A stretch of DNA of 43,571 bases from CAHJWO01 sp964245885 (GCA_964245885.1 CAXTOX010000018.1:1-43571); one strand, 5' to 3'; positions 27,030 through 36,107 are shown, numbered from the stretch's first letter. A program made the numbers and translations. The notes: generated by a model not told the origin, from the sequence alone.

Positions 27030-28202
27030 TCAGAGGCCGATGCGTTCGAGCAGCGAACAGAGGACCGTCTCCGCCTCGAAATATTCGCGCGCGATCTCGC
27101 CGGCCGCCTCGCAATGCCGCGCGTAGTCGGCGTTGACCGTCGCAACCGCGTTGACGATGTCCGCCGTGTTTTCAAAGGCAAATAATCCCTCGGTGCCGCC
27201 GTAGAAGCGCGTGAATCCGGTCTGTTGGGTGATGACCGGCCGGCCGGCGGCGAGGTAGCAGGCGCTGCGATCACTGAACCATCCAGTGTTCAACCGGACA
27301 TACTGATCCTTCGCCACGGTGAATTCGCCTTTCGAGCACCGTACATACTCCACGTAGCGGCGGTGGTCCACGCTGATCTCGTCGGGGGAGACGATGTGCC
27401 AGCCGGCGGACCGGAAGGATTCGCCCAGCGCGGGGTCCTTGAAGTGGGTCGCGAGTTCAAAATCCTCCCCGCAGTGCCTGGGGGCGAGGCGATGTTTCTC
27501 AAACTCGGGTAGCTTGCTCCAAAGATAGTGTTCGCCGCGCCAGACGATGTCTTTCTTGCCGCCCGTGGCCAGGTTTGCAATCGAGGTAAAACGCGCCGCC
27601 CGCCCGGGGACGCCGGCTGGAGCGCGCCAGAAGTCGCAGACCACCGGCTGCCGGGTGGGCAGCCACGTCAAGCCGTGGAGCGGCACCGGGAACTCGCTTC
27701 GGCCGACGCTCTCGCCGAAGGTAAAGCGCGCGCAGTGCCGCGCGAGAAACTCGGCGGTGGCCTGGTGGCCCTGGTCCACCTTGATCTGTTCGACGGCCGG
27801 GTCGCTCTCCACGTAGACGATCCGTTCGCTGCGCAGCAGATCATCGTTTAGTTCGTGTGACCCGCAGAGGTTGAGCAACGCGTCTGCGTCCTTGTAAAGA
27901 CCGTCGAGGACCGCACGGCTCAGCCCGGCGGTTTCTTCCCGCGTCTTGTAGCGGGGACTGAAAGCCCAGTGACCTTCAAACCCGAACTCGGAGGCAAGAC
28001 GGGCGAGAATGGCTACAGCGTAGGAATAATCCTCCGTGAGCGTCTCCCGCACCGGATCATAGGGGACCCGCGAAGTGTCCTCAATGTAATAGACTTCGTG
28101 CCCTAGCCGCTGCAGACCCACGATGTAGTGCAGGTGCTGCCAGATCACCCCGGCAATCGGGCAGTTCGCCATGAATCCGAGCACCGCGATCTTCTTACGC
28201 AT
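27030..28202 (-). CDS. Glycosyltransferase (CgeB-like, GT-B)
   Basis: 390 residues. MRKKIAVLGFMANCPIAGVIWQHLHYIVGLQRLGHEVYYIED is a GT-B N-terminal Rossmann start. The C-terminal half YVRLNTGWFSDRSACYLAAGRPVITQQTGFTRFYGGTEGLFAF is the nucleotide-sugar-binding region of CgeB-like glycosyltransferases, with the A-x-G-x-P-V-I hallmark. No TM segment. It follows the MsbA-like exporter by 17 bp, so the pair likely makes and exports one glycolipid or modified compound. Donor and acceptor are unknown. Confidence 0.82.
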   Translation of the reverse strand: MRKKIAVLGFMANCPIAGVIWQHLHYIVGLQRLGHEVYYIEDTSRVPYDPVRETLTEDYSYAVAILARLASEFGFEGHWAFSPRYKTREETAGLSRAVLDGLYKDADALLNLCGSHELNDDLLRSERIVYVESDPAVEQIKVDQGHQATAEFLARHCARFTFGESVGRSEFPVPLHGLTWLPTRQPVVCDFWRAPAGVPGRAARFTSIANLATGGKKDIVWRGEHYLWSKLPEFEKHRLAPRHCGEDFELATHFKDPALGESFRSAGWHIVSPDEISVDHRRYVEYVRCSKGEFTVAKDQYVRLNTGWFSDRSACYLAAGRPVITQQTGFTRFYGGTEGLFAFENTADIVNAVATVNADYARHCEAAGEIAREYFEAETVLCSLLERIGL

Positions 28203-28219
28203 TTTACAGAAAATAGAGA

Positions 28220-30004
28220 TTAGTAAGTTGCCGTCGTGCTGCTTGCGTGCGCATCGTACCGGCCGGCCTTGAAAAGCTGGGCGTAACTTCCGCCTGCGTT
28301 GAGCAATACTTCTCCCGTGCCGCTCTCCGCGACCTGGCCGTGTTCGAGGACGATGATTTTGTCGAGATGGTGTACGGTGGTCAGCCGATGGGTGATGATC
28401 AAGGTCGTGCGACCCTTCATCAACTCCTCCAATGTATCCATGATCGCGCGTTCGGTGGCGGGATCGAGCGCGCTGGTGGGTTCATCGAGCAGCAGGACGG
28501 GGGAGTTCTTCAGAAACGCCCGGGCGATGCCGATGCGCTGACGTTGACCCACGCTCAGGTGACCGCCGCGTTCGCCGACCGGGCTATCGAACCCCTGCGG
28601 CATCCGCCGGATGAACTCGGCGGCCTGCGCGCGCTCGGCGGCCTGCACGATCTCCGCCTCCGTCGCGTCGGGTCGGCCGTAGGCGATGTTTTCGCGGATC
28701 GTGGTCGAGAAGAGCAGGGTGTCTTGCAGCACGAGGCTGAACTGTGCCCGGAGCGACTTCTTCGTGACGGTTTTCAGATCACGGCCATCGAGCAAGACGC
28801 GGCCCGCTGTCGGATCGTAGAACCGTGGGACCAGGGAAAGCAGCGTGCTCTTGCCGGCACCCGTGCCGCCGACGAACGCGACCCGCTGGCCCGGCTCCAC
28901 GTCGAAATCGATCCCCCGCAGGATCGGCTGCGCCGGATCGTACGCGAAGTCCACCTGTTCGAAGCGGATCTGCCCGTGGGCGGCGGTCAGGACGGTTGCG
29001 CCCGGCAGGTCCTGCACGTCGTCGGCGTGGTCGAGCACCTCGAAGCAGCGTTGCGCGCCGGCGGCGGCGCCTTCCAACGCCCAGGCCGTCTGGGTCAATG
29101 CCTCGATGGGGGCATAGAGCATGGCCAAGTAGCTAATGAACATCCACAGGTCGCCCAGCGAGATCCGCCCGTCGAGCACGTGCAGCGATCCCAGGTAGAT
29201 CATCCCGGCGGTGCCGAGCGCCATGAGCGTGTTGATGACCAGGGCGCTTTTCACGTTGGTCATGGTCAGTCGCAGGCTGGCCGCCAAGCTGGCGTGCGCG
29301 TGCGTGCGGAACTGGTCGACCGCCGCCTGTTCCCCGCCGAACGCATGGACCACCTTGATGGAGCTGAGTCCCTCCTGCACAGTGGTGAGCACGGCGCTTT
29401 CCAGTTCCTGGATGGAGGTCGATTGCTCCCGGATGCGCGCCGAAAAATGGTGGATGGCCCAGACGACGGCCGGCACGATGGCCATGGACAGGATCGTCAG
29501 CGAACCGTCGAGCCGCAGCATGATCAGAAAGATCGCCACGAGGGTGACCAGCGAATTGAAGATGTTGGTGAACCCGCGGTTGTAAACGGTCTGGATGCTC
29601 TGCGAGTCGTACGCCACGCGGAAGGACGAATCGCTCGACCGGCGCGCGTCGTGGAACTTCAGCGGCAGGCTCTGGAGATAGGCGAACAGGTCGGTGCGAA
29701 GTTTGAGCAGCGCCTGGAGGCCCACCCGCACGAAGACGAAGTTGCCCCACAAACCCAGCAATCCCGACAGCAGCGTGACGACCACGAGAAACGCGCACAG
29801 TGCCAGCACCTGCGCGGGAGGAGACGTGTGCCCGACAGCCAACCACCCGTACGGTTTTCCGGGCAGCACCTGGTCGATGATGAGCTTGAAGGGCACCGGC
29901 TTGAGGAGGTTCAGCCCGATGGTCGCCAGCGAGATCGCCAAGGCGAGCAGCGTCGAGCCGACGAACGGCCGGTAATAGAGCAAGACACGCCGGTAGATAG
30001 ACAT
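28220..30004 (-). CDS. ABC exporter, fused permease-ATPase (MsbA/LipA-export type)
   Basis: 594 residues, TMD-NBD half transporter that must dimerise. Six TM helices in about 15-310, with the coupling region KLRTDLFAYLQSLPLKFHDARRSSDSSFRVAYD. NBD: Walker A GGTGAGKST (379-387), Q loop FSLVLQDTLLFS, signature LSVGQRQRIGIARA (483-496), Walker B VLLLDEPTSALD (503-514), switch His in LIITHRLTTV. It likely exports a lipid or lipid-linked sugar, given the glycosyltransferase directly downstream. It is first in the operon; the upstream region 30005-30171 divides it from dedA. Confidence 0.92.
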   Translation of the reverse strand: MSIYRRVLLYYRPFVGSTLLALAISLATIGLNLLKPVPFKLIIDQVLPGKPYGWLAVGHTSPPAQVLALCAFLVVVTLLSGLLGLWGNFVFVRVGLQALLKLRTDLFAYLQSLPLKFHDARRSSDSSFRVAYDSQSIQTVYNRGFTNIFNSLVTLVAIFLIMLRLDGSLTILSMAIVPAVVWAIHHFSARIREQSTSIQELESAVLTTVQEGLSSIKVVHAFGGEQAAVDQFRTHAHASLAASLRLTMTNVKSALVINTLMALGTAGMIYLGSLHVLDGRISLGDLWMFISYLAMLYAPIEALTQTAWALEGAAAGAQRCFEVLDHADDVQDLPGATVLTAAHGQIRFEQVDFAYDPAQPILRGIDFDVEPGQRVAFVGGTGAGKSTLLSLVPRFYDPTAGRVLLDGRDLKTVTKKSLRAQFSLVLQDTLLFSTTIRENIAYGRPDATEAEIVQAAERAQAAEFIRRMPQGFDSPVGERGGHLSVGQRQRIGIARAFLKNSPVLLLDEPTSALDPATERAIMDTLEELMKGRTTLIITHRLTTVHHLDKIIVLEHGQVAESGTGEVLLNAGGSYAQLFKAGRYDAHASSTTATY

Positions 30005-30171
30005 GGATGCGGAGGAAAGGAGCTTTGCGGTTTTCGCACCGGGTGGCGAGCGGCAATTTCCATCGCGGGGTTGCCAGGGGACCGCTTCGCTGCTAACCCT
30101 CCCTGCGTTTGACGCCCGGAGTCGGCCACGAACAGGTCCGACGCGCCAATAATCTCAATCCTTCAATCCTC

Positions 30172-30819
30172 ATGCTACATCATCTCGTCGAAACCTGGTA
30201 CGGTTGGGTCCGTGACGGCGGTTACTGGGCCATCCTCTTGCTGATGGCGATGGAAAGCTCGATCATCCCCGTACCCAGTGAAATCGTGATCCCGCCGGCG
30301 GCGTTCCTCGCGGCGCAAGGCAACCTGAGCTTCGCGGGCGTCATCCTGGCCGGGACGGCAGGCTCGTACCTCGGCTCGGCGGTCTCGTACTGGGCCTCGC
30401 TTTGGATCGGACGACCGCTCCTGGCACGCTACGGACGATATTTCCTGTTGGGCGAAGACAAAATCGCCCGGGCGGAAATATGGCTCGTCCGCTACGAGGC
30501 GGGCGGGATTTTCTTCGCGCGCTTGCTCCCGGTGATCCGGCACCTCATCTCGATCCCTGCCGGGATCGTGAGGATGAATTTTGCGACGTTTTCCTTGATG
30601 ACCACGCTGGGGGCCGCGGCGTGGTGCAGTGTGCTTGCTTATTTCGGATACCTCGCCCACAAGGTCGAGCCAGACCTCTTCAATCAGAAGCCCGAAGCAT
30701 GGGAGCACTTCATCAAGAGCCAGTCGATTTGGGTCGTCGGCATTCCTCTGGTGTTGGGAGCATTGTACGTCCTGGTTTTGAGGTTGACCACCCAGCGTCA
30801 GCCCGTGCCGATGGTATGA
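30172..30819 (+). CDS. DedA-family membrane protein
   Basis: 215 residues from ATG 30172 (MLHHLVETWYGWV). DedA proteins are flippases for undecaprenyl phosphate and related lipids. Family motifs are evident: MESSIIPVPSEIVIPPAAFLAAQG with the essential acidic residue, GSYLGSAVSYWASLWIG, and FFARLLPVIRHLISIPAGIVRMN with the conserved R-x-x-P...R. Several TM helices follow. UndP recycling fits the glycan clusters in this window. A hairpin at 30839-30861 may end the transcript. Confidence 0.9.
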   Translation: MLHHLVETWYGWVRDGGYWAILLLMAMESSIIPVPSEIVIPPAAFLAAQGNLSFAGVILAGTAGSYLGSAVSYWASLWIGRPLLARYGRYFLLGEDKIARAEIWLVRYEAGGIFFARLLPVIRHLISIPAGIVRMNFATFSLMTTLGAAAWCSVLAYFGYLAHKVEPDLFNQKPEAWEHFIKSQSIWVVGIPLVLGALYVLVLRLTTQRQPVPMV

Positions 30820-30862
30820 GTGTCAGATTTTGCGGTTTAGTGTCATCAAGCTGACACTTTTG
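30819..30862 (+). repeat. AGTGTCA triple repeat; IS21-end-like remnant or dedA terminator
   Basis: AGTGTCA occurs at 30819-30825 and 30839-30845 as direct copies 20 bp apart and at 30852-30858 inverted (TGACACT). The second and third copies form a 7-bp stem with a 6-nt loop followed by TTTTG, which could terminate dedA. The wording, with TGTCAGATTTTGCGG then TGACACTTTTGTCC, also resembles the multiple end repeats of IS21-family elements, but no istA/istB is present. Confidence 0.5.
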
Positions 30863-31014
30863 TCCTTACCGGAGGCGCAACAGGAAGGCTTGCAAGTGGA
30901 ATCGTGAGGTTCGTTGCCTCGGTAAACACAGAATCGCGGCGGTTGGCATCGTGGTTGCTATTGAACAACGCAACAAATTTTCTGTCAGACCAAACAAGCT
31001 ACTTAACAATTTCC

Positions 31015-31197
31015 ATGAAAAAGCAAGACCGCAAATCTCACCGCCAGACCATGAACCTCGGCGATCTCATTGCCACCGTCAGTTCATGCTCCAAAAATAA
31101 CCGTGAGACGGTTGCCGCCGTGGCTGACCTTCTCGCAAGCGGCCGCGTGCTCGTACAAACCAACGGCCATATGTCCCGCGCCCACGTGACGCTGTAA
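31015..31197 (+). CDS. Small basic hypothetical protein (60 aa)
   Basis: ATG 31015 begins MKKQDRKSHRQTMNLGDLIATVSS, with a basic N terminus, a helical core (NRETVAAVADLLASGRVLVQ) and a short polar tail. The 195-bp leader 30820-31014 is clearly more AT-rich than its surroundings, as expected for a promoter. A hairpin terminator follows 27 bp after the stop, so it is a self-contained transcription unit. I recognise no named family. A longer reading from 30904 adds a non-matching, poorly coding N terminus and is not used. Confidence 0.6.
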   Translation: MKKQDRKSHRQTMNLGDLIATVSSCSKNNRETVAAVADLLASGRVLVQTNGHMSRAHVTL

Positions 31198-31223
31198 GTA
31201 CGTAACATCCTCTCTCTTCTTCG

Positions 31224-31265
31224 CGCCAGTTGCATCGCCGGAAGGCGGTCAACTGGCGTTTGCAT
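31224..31265 (+). terminator. Intrinsic terminator after the 60-residue gene
   Basis: A 9-bp stem CGCCAGTTG / CAACTGGCG whose loop contains an inner CGCC/GGCG pairing, then TTTGCATTT. It lies before purB. Confidence 0.75.
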
Positions 31266-31296
31266 TTAGCGGACGCGCGTTCTTTGTTCCCGCCCA

Positions 31297-32592
31297 ATGA
31301 TCACCCGATACTCGCGTCCCGCGATGCGTGCCCTCTGGTCGGAAGAGCGCAAATATTCGATCTGGCTGGAAATAGAGGTTCTCGCCTGCGAGGCGCTGGC
31401 GGCGGCGGGGTCCATCCCGAAGGAAGACGCCGAGACCATCCGGGCGAAGGCACGATTCTCGATTGAGGAGATCAACGAGATCGAGCAGCGCACCCAGCAC
31501 GACGTGATCGCGTTTTTAGAGAACGTGGCTTCCTACGTCGGCCCGGCGGCGCGGTGGATTCACCAGGGTCTGACCTCCTCGGACATCCTCGACACCACCC
31601 TGGCCGTGCAGATGACGGCGGCCTGCGACCTCCTGCTGGAAGACCTGGCGGCGTTGCGTGCCGTCGCGGCCGAGCGCGCGCGCGCGTTCAAGGACACGCC
31701 AATGATCGGACGCAGCCACGGCATCCACGCCGAGCCGGTGACCTTCGGCCTCAAGCTCGCGCTGATGTACGACGAGTTCGGGCGCGCCGAGGAGCGCCTG
31801 CGCCAAACCCGCGAGCGCATCGCCGTGGGGAAGCTAAGCGGCGCGGTCGGCACCCACGCCCACATCGACCCGGCCGTGGAGGAGGCGGTTTGCGCGCGGC
31901 TCGGCCTGCGGGCGGCGGTGCTGAGCACCCAGGTCATCCAGCGCGACCGGCACGCGGAGTTTTCGAGTACCCTGGCGCTCATTGCTTCCAGCGTCGACCG
32001 CTGGGCGACCGAGTTCCGCCACCTCCAGCGGACGGAAGTCCTCGAAGTGGAAGAGTTCTTCGGCGAGGGGCAAAAAGGCAGCAGCGCCATGCCGCACAAG
32101 CGGAACCCGATCACGGGCGAACGCCTGAGTGGACTGGCGCGCGTGCTGCGAGGGAACGCCGTGGCGGCGCTGGAGAACGTCGCGCTCTGGCACGAACGCG
32201 ACATCAGCCATTCCAGTGTGGAACGCATCATCCTACCGGACTCCTGCACGCTGCTCGACTACATGCTGGCCAAGCTGCAAGGGCTCGTGGCTGGCCTGAT
32301 CGTCTACCCCGAGCACATGCAGCGCAACTTGGACCTCACGAAGGGGCTTTACCACAGCCAGACGATCCTCCTCGAACTGACCCGCCGCGGGATGGAGCGC
32401 AAAACCGCGTACGAAGCCGTCCAACGGGCCGCGATGAAAACGTGGCGCGGCGATCAACCCCTAGCGGAGAACCTCCGCGCCGAACCCGCCGTCGCGGAGG
32501 TCTTGAGCGGTGGGGAGATCGACCGCCTGTGTTCTCTCGCACCCCACCTTCAGCACATCGACGACACGTTCAAGCGGCTGGGTCTGCTCTGA
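31297..32592 (+). CDS. purB: PurB, adenylosuccinate lyase
   Basis: 431 residues. Splits SAICAR to AICAR and adenylosuccinate to AMP, both releasing fumarate. MITRYSRPAMRALWSEERKYSIWLEIE is the family start; HQGLTSSDILDT, GRSHGIHAEPVTFG (catalytic His region), and GSSAMPHKRNPI (fumarase/lyase signature with the mobile catalytic Ser) are present. The short-form PurB length of about 430 is normal. No Shine-Dalgarno is seen. It shares the purine pathway with purE elsewhere in the window but is not linked to it. Confidence 0.96.
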   Translation: MITRYSRPAMRALWSEERKYSIWLEIEVLACEALAAAGSIPKEDAETIRAKARFSIEEINEIEQRTQHDVIAFLENVASYVGPAARWIHQGLTSSDILDTTLAVQMTAACDLLLEDLAALRAVAAERARAFKDTPMIGRSHGIHAEPVTFGLKLALMYDEFGRAEERLRQTRERIAVGKLSGAVGTHAHIDPAVEEAVCARLGLRAAVLSTQVIQRDRHAEFSSTLALIASSVDRWATEFRHLQRTEVLEVEEFFGEGQKGSSAMPHKRNPITGERLSGLARVLRGNAVAALENVALWHERDISHSSVERIILPDSCTLLDYMLAKLQGLVAGLIVYPEHMQRNLDLTKGLYHSQTILLELTRRGMERKTAYEAVQRAAMKTWRGDQPLAENLRAEPAVAEVLSGGEIDRLCSLAPHLQHIDDTFKRLGLL

Positions 32593-32741
32593 GCGCAGGG
32601 AACAATACCTTCTCCGTCGCGAGCGCTTGACACCCCGCCGTGTGGGACCATCGTTTGGCTTGCTTTTCCGGACGGCCTCAAGCGGATAGACGAGGACGGT
32701 GGTACGCTCGTCCGCCGGAGATGTCTTTCTCTTTTCCCACG

Positions 32742-34085
32742 ATGAAAAATCTGCGTTTTTGCGTCGCGCTGTGTGCCTCGCTTCTGGTGGCCGGCACCCT
32801 CGGCATGACGGGTTGCGGCAAGATCAAAGGGCTGTTCGCCAAGAAGCCGGGCACGCCGCCGGCGAGTTCGGAAACGTCCGACCACGCCCAGGCACCTCCC
32901 AGCTCGCCCGGCGGCGAACGAACGAACCCGGTGGCTCCCGCCGCAGCGACCCCTGCGAGGGTAAGCGCGCCCGCGATCAACAAAAGCGCGGCGGTCATGG
33001 TGCTGTGTTACCACCGGCTAGAGGACAAGCCGCGCCCCAACGATACCCTGGCGATGACGCCGGCCGAGTTCGAGAAGGAGATGCAACAGGTCAAGGACGC
33101 GGGCTTCGCCGTGATCCCGATGCAGGATTTCCTCGCGTGGCGGCGCGGCGACAAGGACATTCCGCCCAAGGCTGCGGTCATCACCATCGACGACGGCTAC
33201 GTGTCCGGCTACGACACGGCCTGGCCGATCTTGAAGAAATTCAACTTCCCGTTCACGATGTTCGTCTACGTGAACTACATCAACTCGGGTGGCAAGTCGA
33301 TCTCGTGGGACCAGTTGGCCGAGATGCGCGACGCCGGCGTGGACATCGAGTCCCACACGTATTCCCATGGCGACCTTCGCAACCCCAACGACAAGTACGC
33401 CGTGGACAAGCACACCTTCGAGATGATCCAGAACGACGTGAAGACCTTGGGCGTCGACGGTTGGATGCGCAAGGAGATCGTCGATTCCAAGAAGATTCTG
33501 GAACAGCAACTCGGCATTAAGGTCAACGCGATTGCCTATCCGTTCGGCAAGTACGACCAGAAGGTGCGCGACCTCGTCAAGGAAGCGGGCTACGAGGCCG
33601 GGTTCACCGTTTACGGACAGCGCATCAGCCACGGTTCACCGGCCTTCGATCTGCTCGGCCGGTACGCGATCGAGACCCAGAACCCGAAGATTTTCCAGGA
33701 CGCGCTTTCCATGACCGGCGGGGGGATGGGCGGCGCCCCGGCCGGAACTCCGGCCGTGGCCCAGTTGGCGGCGGCGGGGATGGTGACCGTGCCGGCTCAG
33801 GACGAGACGGTGTCCGACCCTCGTCCGACGATCAAGGCCAACCTCGCCGCGTTGGGCGACGTGGACCCGAAAACCGTCGAGATGCGCGTCAGCGGCCTCG
33901 GGCTGGTGGCAGCCAAATACGACGACGCCACGAAGACGGTCAGCTTCAAGCCGACGCAGGATCTGCGCGACAAAAACTACACCGTGCTCCTGACCACGAT
34001 GGTGGCGGGCAAGCGCGCGGAGACGCGCTGGACTTTCAACTTTGATCCCAAGGCGGGCGGCACCAAAGCCACTCCAAAGCCCTAA
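32742..34085 (+). CDS. Polysaccharide deacetylase-family lipoprotein
   Basis: 447 residues from ATG 32742 (ATG 32721 is an alternative). A lipoprotein signal ends at GMTGC. After a Pro/Ala/Ser linker (to about 80) comes a NodB/CE4 domain: VMVLCYHRLED, AVITIDDGYVSGYD with the metal/base Asp pair, SHTYSHGDL (His-x3-His metal site), and AIAYPFGKYDQKV. A C-terminal beta module (PRPTIKANLAALGDVDP...TRWTFNFDP) may bind substrate or be Ig-like. It would de-N-acetylate an extracellular glycan such as poly-GlcNAc or peptidoglycan, in the periplasm or outer leaflet. ffh follows with a 4-bp gap, so they may be co-transcribed. Confidence 0.87.
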   Translation: MKNLRFCVALCASLLVAGTLGMTGCGKIKGLFAKKPGTPPASSETSDHAQAPPSSPGGERTNPVAPAAATPARVSAPAINKSAAVMVLCYHRLEDKPRPNDTLAMTPAEFEKEMQQVKDAGFAVIPMQDFLAWRRGDKDIPPKAAVITIDDGYVSGYDTAWPILKKFNFPFTMFVYVNYINSGGKSISWDQLAEMRDAGVDIESHTYSHGDLRNPNDKYAVDKHTFEMIQNDVKTLGVDGWMRKEIVDSKKILEQQLGIKVNAIAYPFGKYDQKVRDLVKEAGYEAGFTVYGQRISHGSPAFDLLGRYAIETQNPKIFQDALSMTGGGMGGAPAGTPAVAQLAAAGMVTVPAQDETVSDPRPTIKANLAALGDVDPKTVEMRVSGLGLVAAKYDDATKTVSFKPTQDLRDKNYTVLLTTMVAGKRAETRWTFNFDPKAGGTKATPKP

Positions 34086-34089
34086 CGCC

Positions 34090-35439
34090 ATGTTTTCCCA
34101 ACTCGGCGACAAGCTGCAGGACATCTTCAAGGATCTGCGCGGCCATGGTTCGATCAGCGAGACCAACGTCACCGACGCGATGCGCCAAGTTCGCCTCGCG
34201 TTGCTGGAGGCGGACGTGCACTTTCAGGTGGCCAAGACGTTCATCGCGCGCGTGCGCGAAAAGGCACTCGGGCAGGAGGTGCTGCGCAGCGTCACGCCCG
34301 GACAGCAGATCGTCAAAATCTTCCACGACGAGCTGACGACTCTGCTCGGCGGCGACGCCGAGCCGCTGAAGCTCGACAAGCCGGGGCGGATCATGATGGT
34401 TGGCCTCAACGGCGCGGGCAAAACGACCTCGTCCGCCAAGCTGGCGAAGCTGCTCAAAAAGCAGGGACGCAGTCCCGTTCTGATCGCGTGCGACTTGCAC
34501 CGGCCCGCCGCCGTGGAGCAACTGGCAACCCTCGCCGGGCAGATCGGCGTGCCGATATTCAAGCCGCAGCCGGGAGAAAAGGACCTCGTCAAGGTCGGCC
34601 GCGAGGCGGCGACGTGGGCGGCCGAGCAGCCCGGTGCCAACGTGCAGATCTACGACACGGCGGGTCGGCAGGAGATCGACGAGCCGCTCGTGCAGGAACT
34701 CAAACGACTGCGTGATTTCCTCCAACCGCAGGAAGTCCTGCTCGTGGCCGACGCCGCGACCGGCCAGCAGGCGGTCAGCGTGGCCACGCACTTCGACGAG
34801 GCGCTCGGGATCACCGGGCTCGTGCTCACCAAGCTCGACGGCGACGCGCGGGGCGGTGCGGCGCTTTCCATGCGCGAGGTCACGCACAAGCCGATCAAGT
34901 TTGCGGGCGTCGGCGAAAAGCTCGACCAGTTCGAGCCGTTTTATCCCGAACGCCTGGCCGGGCGCATCCTCGGGATGGGCGATATCCTCGGATTGGTGGA
35001 AAAAGCCGCCGAGGCCATCGACGAAGAGGAAGCGAAGCGGATGGAGGAAAAACTCCGCACCGCGAGCTTCAACTTCGAGGATTTCCTCACGCAGATGCGC
35101 TTCATCAAGAAGCTGGGTCCGCTCGAAAACCTCCTGGCCATGATGCCGGGGATGGGCAACGTGAAAGACCTGCCCACCGATGGCAAGGAGATGGGCCGCA
35201 CCGAGGCGATCATCCTCTCGATGACGCTTCAGGAACGCCGCAAGCCCGAGATCCTCGACGCGCGGCGCCGCCGCCGCATCGCCGCCGGCAGCGGCACGAG
35301 CGTGACGGCGGTCAACGAACTGCTCCAGCGTTTTCAGCAGATGCGCAAGATGATGAAGAACATGGGCAAGATGAAAAAGATGATGGGCCGCATGGGCGGC
35401 GGCATCCCGGGACTGCCCGCCGGCGGCGGGCTGCGCTGA
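34090..35439 (+). CDS. ffh: Ffh, signal recognition particle GTPase (SRP54)
   Basis: 449 residues from ATG 34090. With 4.5S RNA it targets nascent membrane proteins to FtsY and SecYEG. N domain, then the G domain: G1 MMVGLNGAGKTTS (103-115, with Asn and Ala where GLQGSGKTT is commonest), CDLHRPAAVEQL, DTAGRQEID, TKLDGDARGG and GVGEKLDQFEPF. The M domain has Met-rich helices ending MRKMMKNMGKMKKMMGRMGG. The next genes rpsP, khpA and trmD form the common ffh-rpsP-KH-trmD arrangement. Confidence 0.97.
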   Translation: MFSQLGDKLQDIFKDLRGHGSISETNVTDAMRQVRLALLEADVHFQVAKTFIARVREKALGQEVLRSVTPGQQIVKIFHDELTTLLGGDAEPLKLDKPGRIMMVGLNGAGKTTSSAKLAKLLKKQGRSPVLIACDLHRPAAVEQLATLAGQIGVPIFKPQPGEKDLVKVGREAATWAAEQPGANVQIYDTAGRQEIDEPLVQELKRLRDFLQPQEVLLVADAATGQQAVSVATHFDEALGITGLVLTKLDGDARGGAALSMREVTHKPIKFAGVGEKLDQFEPFYPERLAGRILGMGDILGLVEKAAEAIDEEEAKRMEEKLRTASFNFEDFLTQMRFIKKLGPLENLLAMMPGMGNVKDLPTDGKEMGRTEAIILSMTLQERRKPEILDARRRRRIAAGSGTSVTAVNELLQRFQQMRKMMKNMGKMKKMMGRMGGGIPGLPAGGGLR

Positions 35440-35515
35440 AGTTTTTCGCTGTCGCAAGGCGCTGAACTGTGCTAAGTCACCTGTCCAACTTAACCACCCA
35501 ACCAGAAAAGATTTT

Positions 35516-35782
35516 ATGGCAGTCGCAATTCGTCTGAGGAGAGAAGGCAGTCTGAACCACCCCTACTACAAAGTGGTAGTGGCCGACCAGCGCAGTCCGC
35601 GCGACGGCAAGTTCATCGAGATCATTGGCAACTACGATCCGAAGCAGACGGGTGACAACTCAAAGATCGACCTCGCGCGGGCCGATTACTGGATCAAGTG
35701 CGGTGCGCAACCCTCCGATACGGTGCGCAGCATCATCAAGAAGGCCCGGAAGTCCGGCCTTTTGGCTGAGAACGCCGCCTGA
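35516..35782 (+). CDS. rpsP: 30S ribosomal protein S16
   Basis: 88 residues, MAVAIRLRREGSLNHPYYKVVVADQRSPRDGKFIEIIGNYDP: standard bacterial S16 start and length. It assembles into the 30S body. Between ffh and rpsP (35440-35515) is an AT-rich stretch that probably holds a promoter, TGTGCTAAG being a possible extended -10. No Shine-Dalgarno stands out; AGAAAAG precedes the ATG. Confidence 0.97.
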   Translation: MAVAIRLRREGSLNHPYYKVVVADQRSPRDGKFIEIIGNYDPKQTGDNSKIDLARADYWIKCGAQPSDTVRSIIKKARKSGLLAENAA

Positions 35783-35811
35783 ACCGGTAGGTTCAACGGG
35801 GAACTTCCTCG

Positions 35812-36054
35812 ATGAAACAGTTCCTGGAATTCGTGGTCGGTCAGCTCGTAGACCGGCCCGAGCAGTGTGTTTTGCGGATTCAGGAACAAGGGGATGCTAA
35901 GCAGTTCGTCCTCTCGCTGCCGCGTTCGGAAGTCGGCAAGGTGATCGGCAAACAGGGGCACACGATCAACGCCATCCGCAGCCTGCTCGCCAGCACCGTG
36001 GCGCGCCAGGGAGGCCGTGTCTCCTTCGAGATCGAAGAGCGTCCGGAGGAATGA
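35812..36054 (+). CDS. khpA: KhpA-like KH-domain RNA-binding protein
   Basis: 80 residues with a single KH domain: LEFVVGQLVDRPEQCVLRIQEQ, LPRSEVGKVIGKQGHTINAIRSLLAST with the GxxG loop (GKQG). YlqC/KhpA proteins form a dimer with KhpB in other bacteria and bind many RNAs affecting cell division. It lies between rpsP and trmD as in many genomes; rimM, often next, is missing here. Confidence 0.93.
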   Translation: MKQFLEFVVGQLVDRPEQCVLRIQEQGDAKQFVLSLPRSEVGKVIGKQGHTINAIRSLLASTVARQGGRVSFEIEERPEE

Positions 36055-36107
36055 GGAGACGGTCGCTCGCCTGATTTTATCTCCGCCGGCAGTCACCGCA
36101 CGGAAAC

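Noticed and set aside
28247..30112. Plus-strand frame of 621 codons
   Set aside because: Antisense shadow of the MsbA-like exporter, whose ATPase motifs prove the minus-strand reading.
34036..35457. Minus-strand frame of 473 codons
   Set aside because: Exactly antisense to ffh; His/Arg-rich and without motifs.
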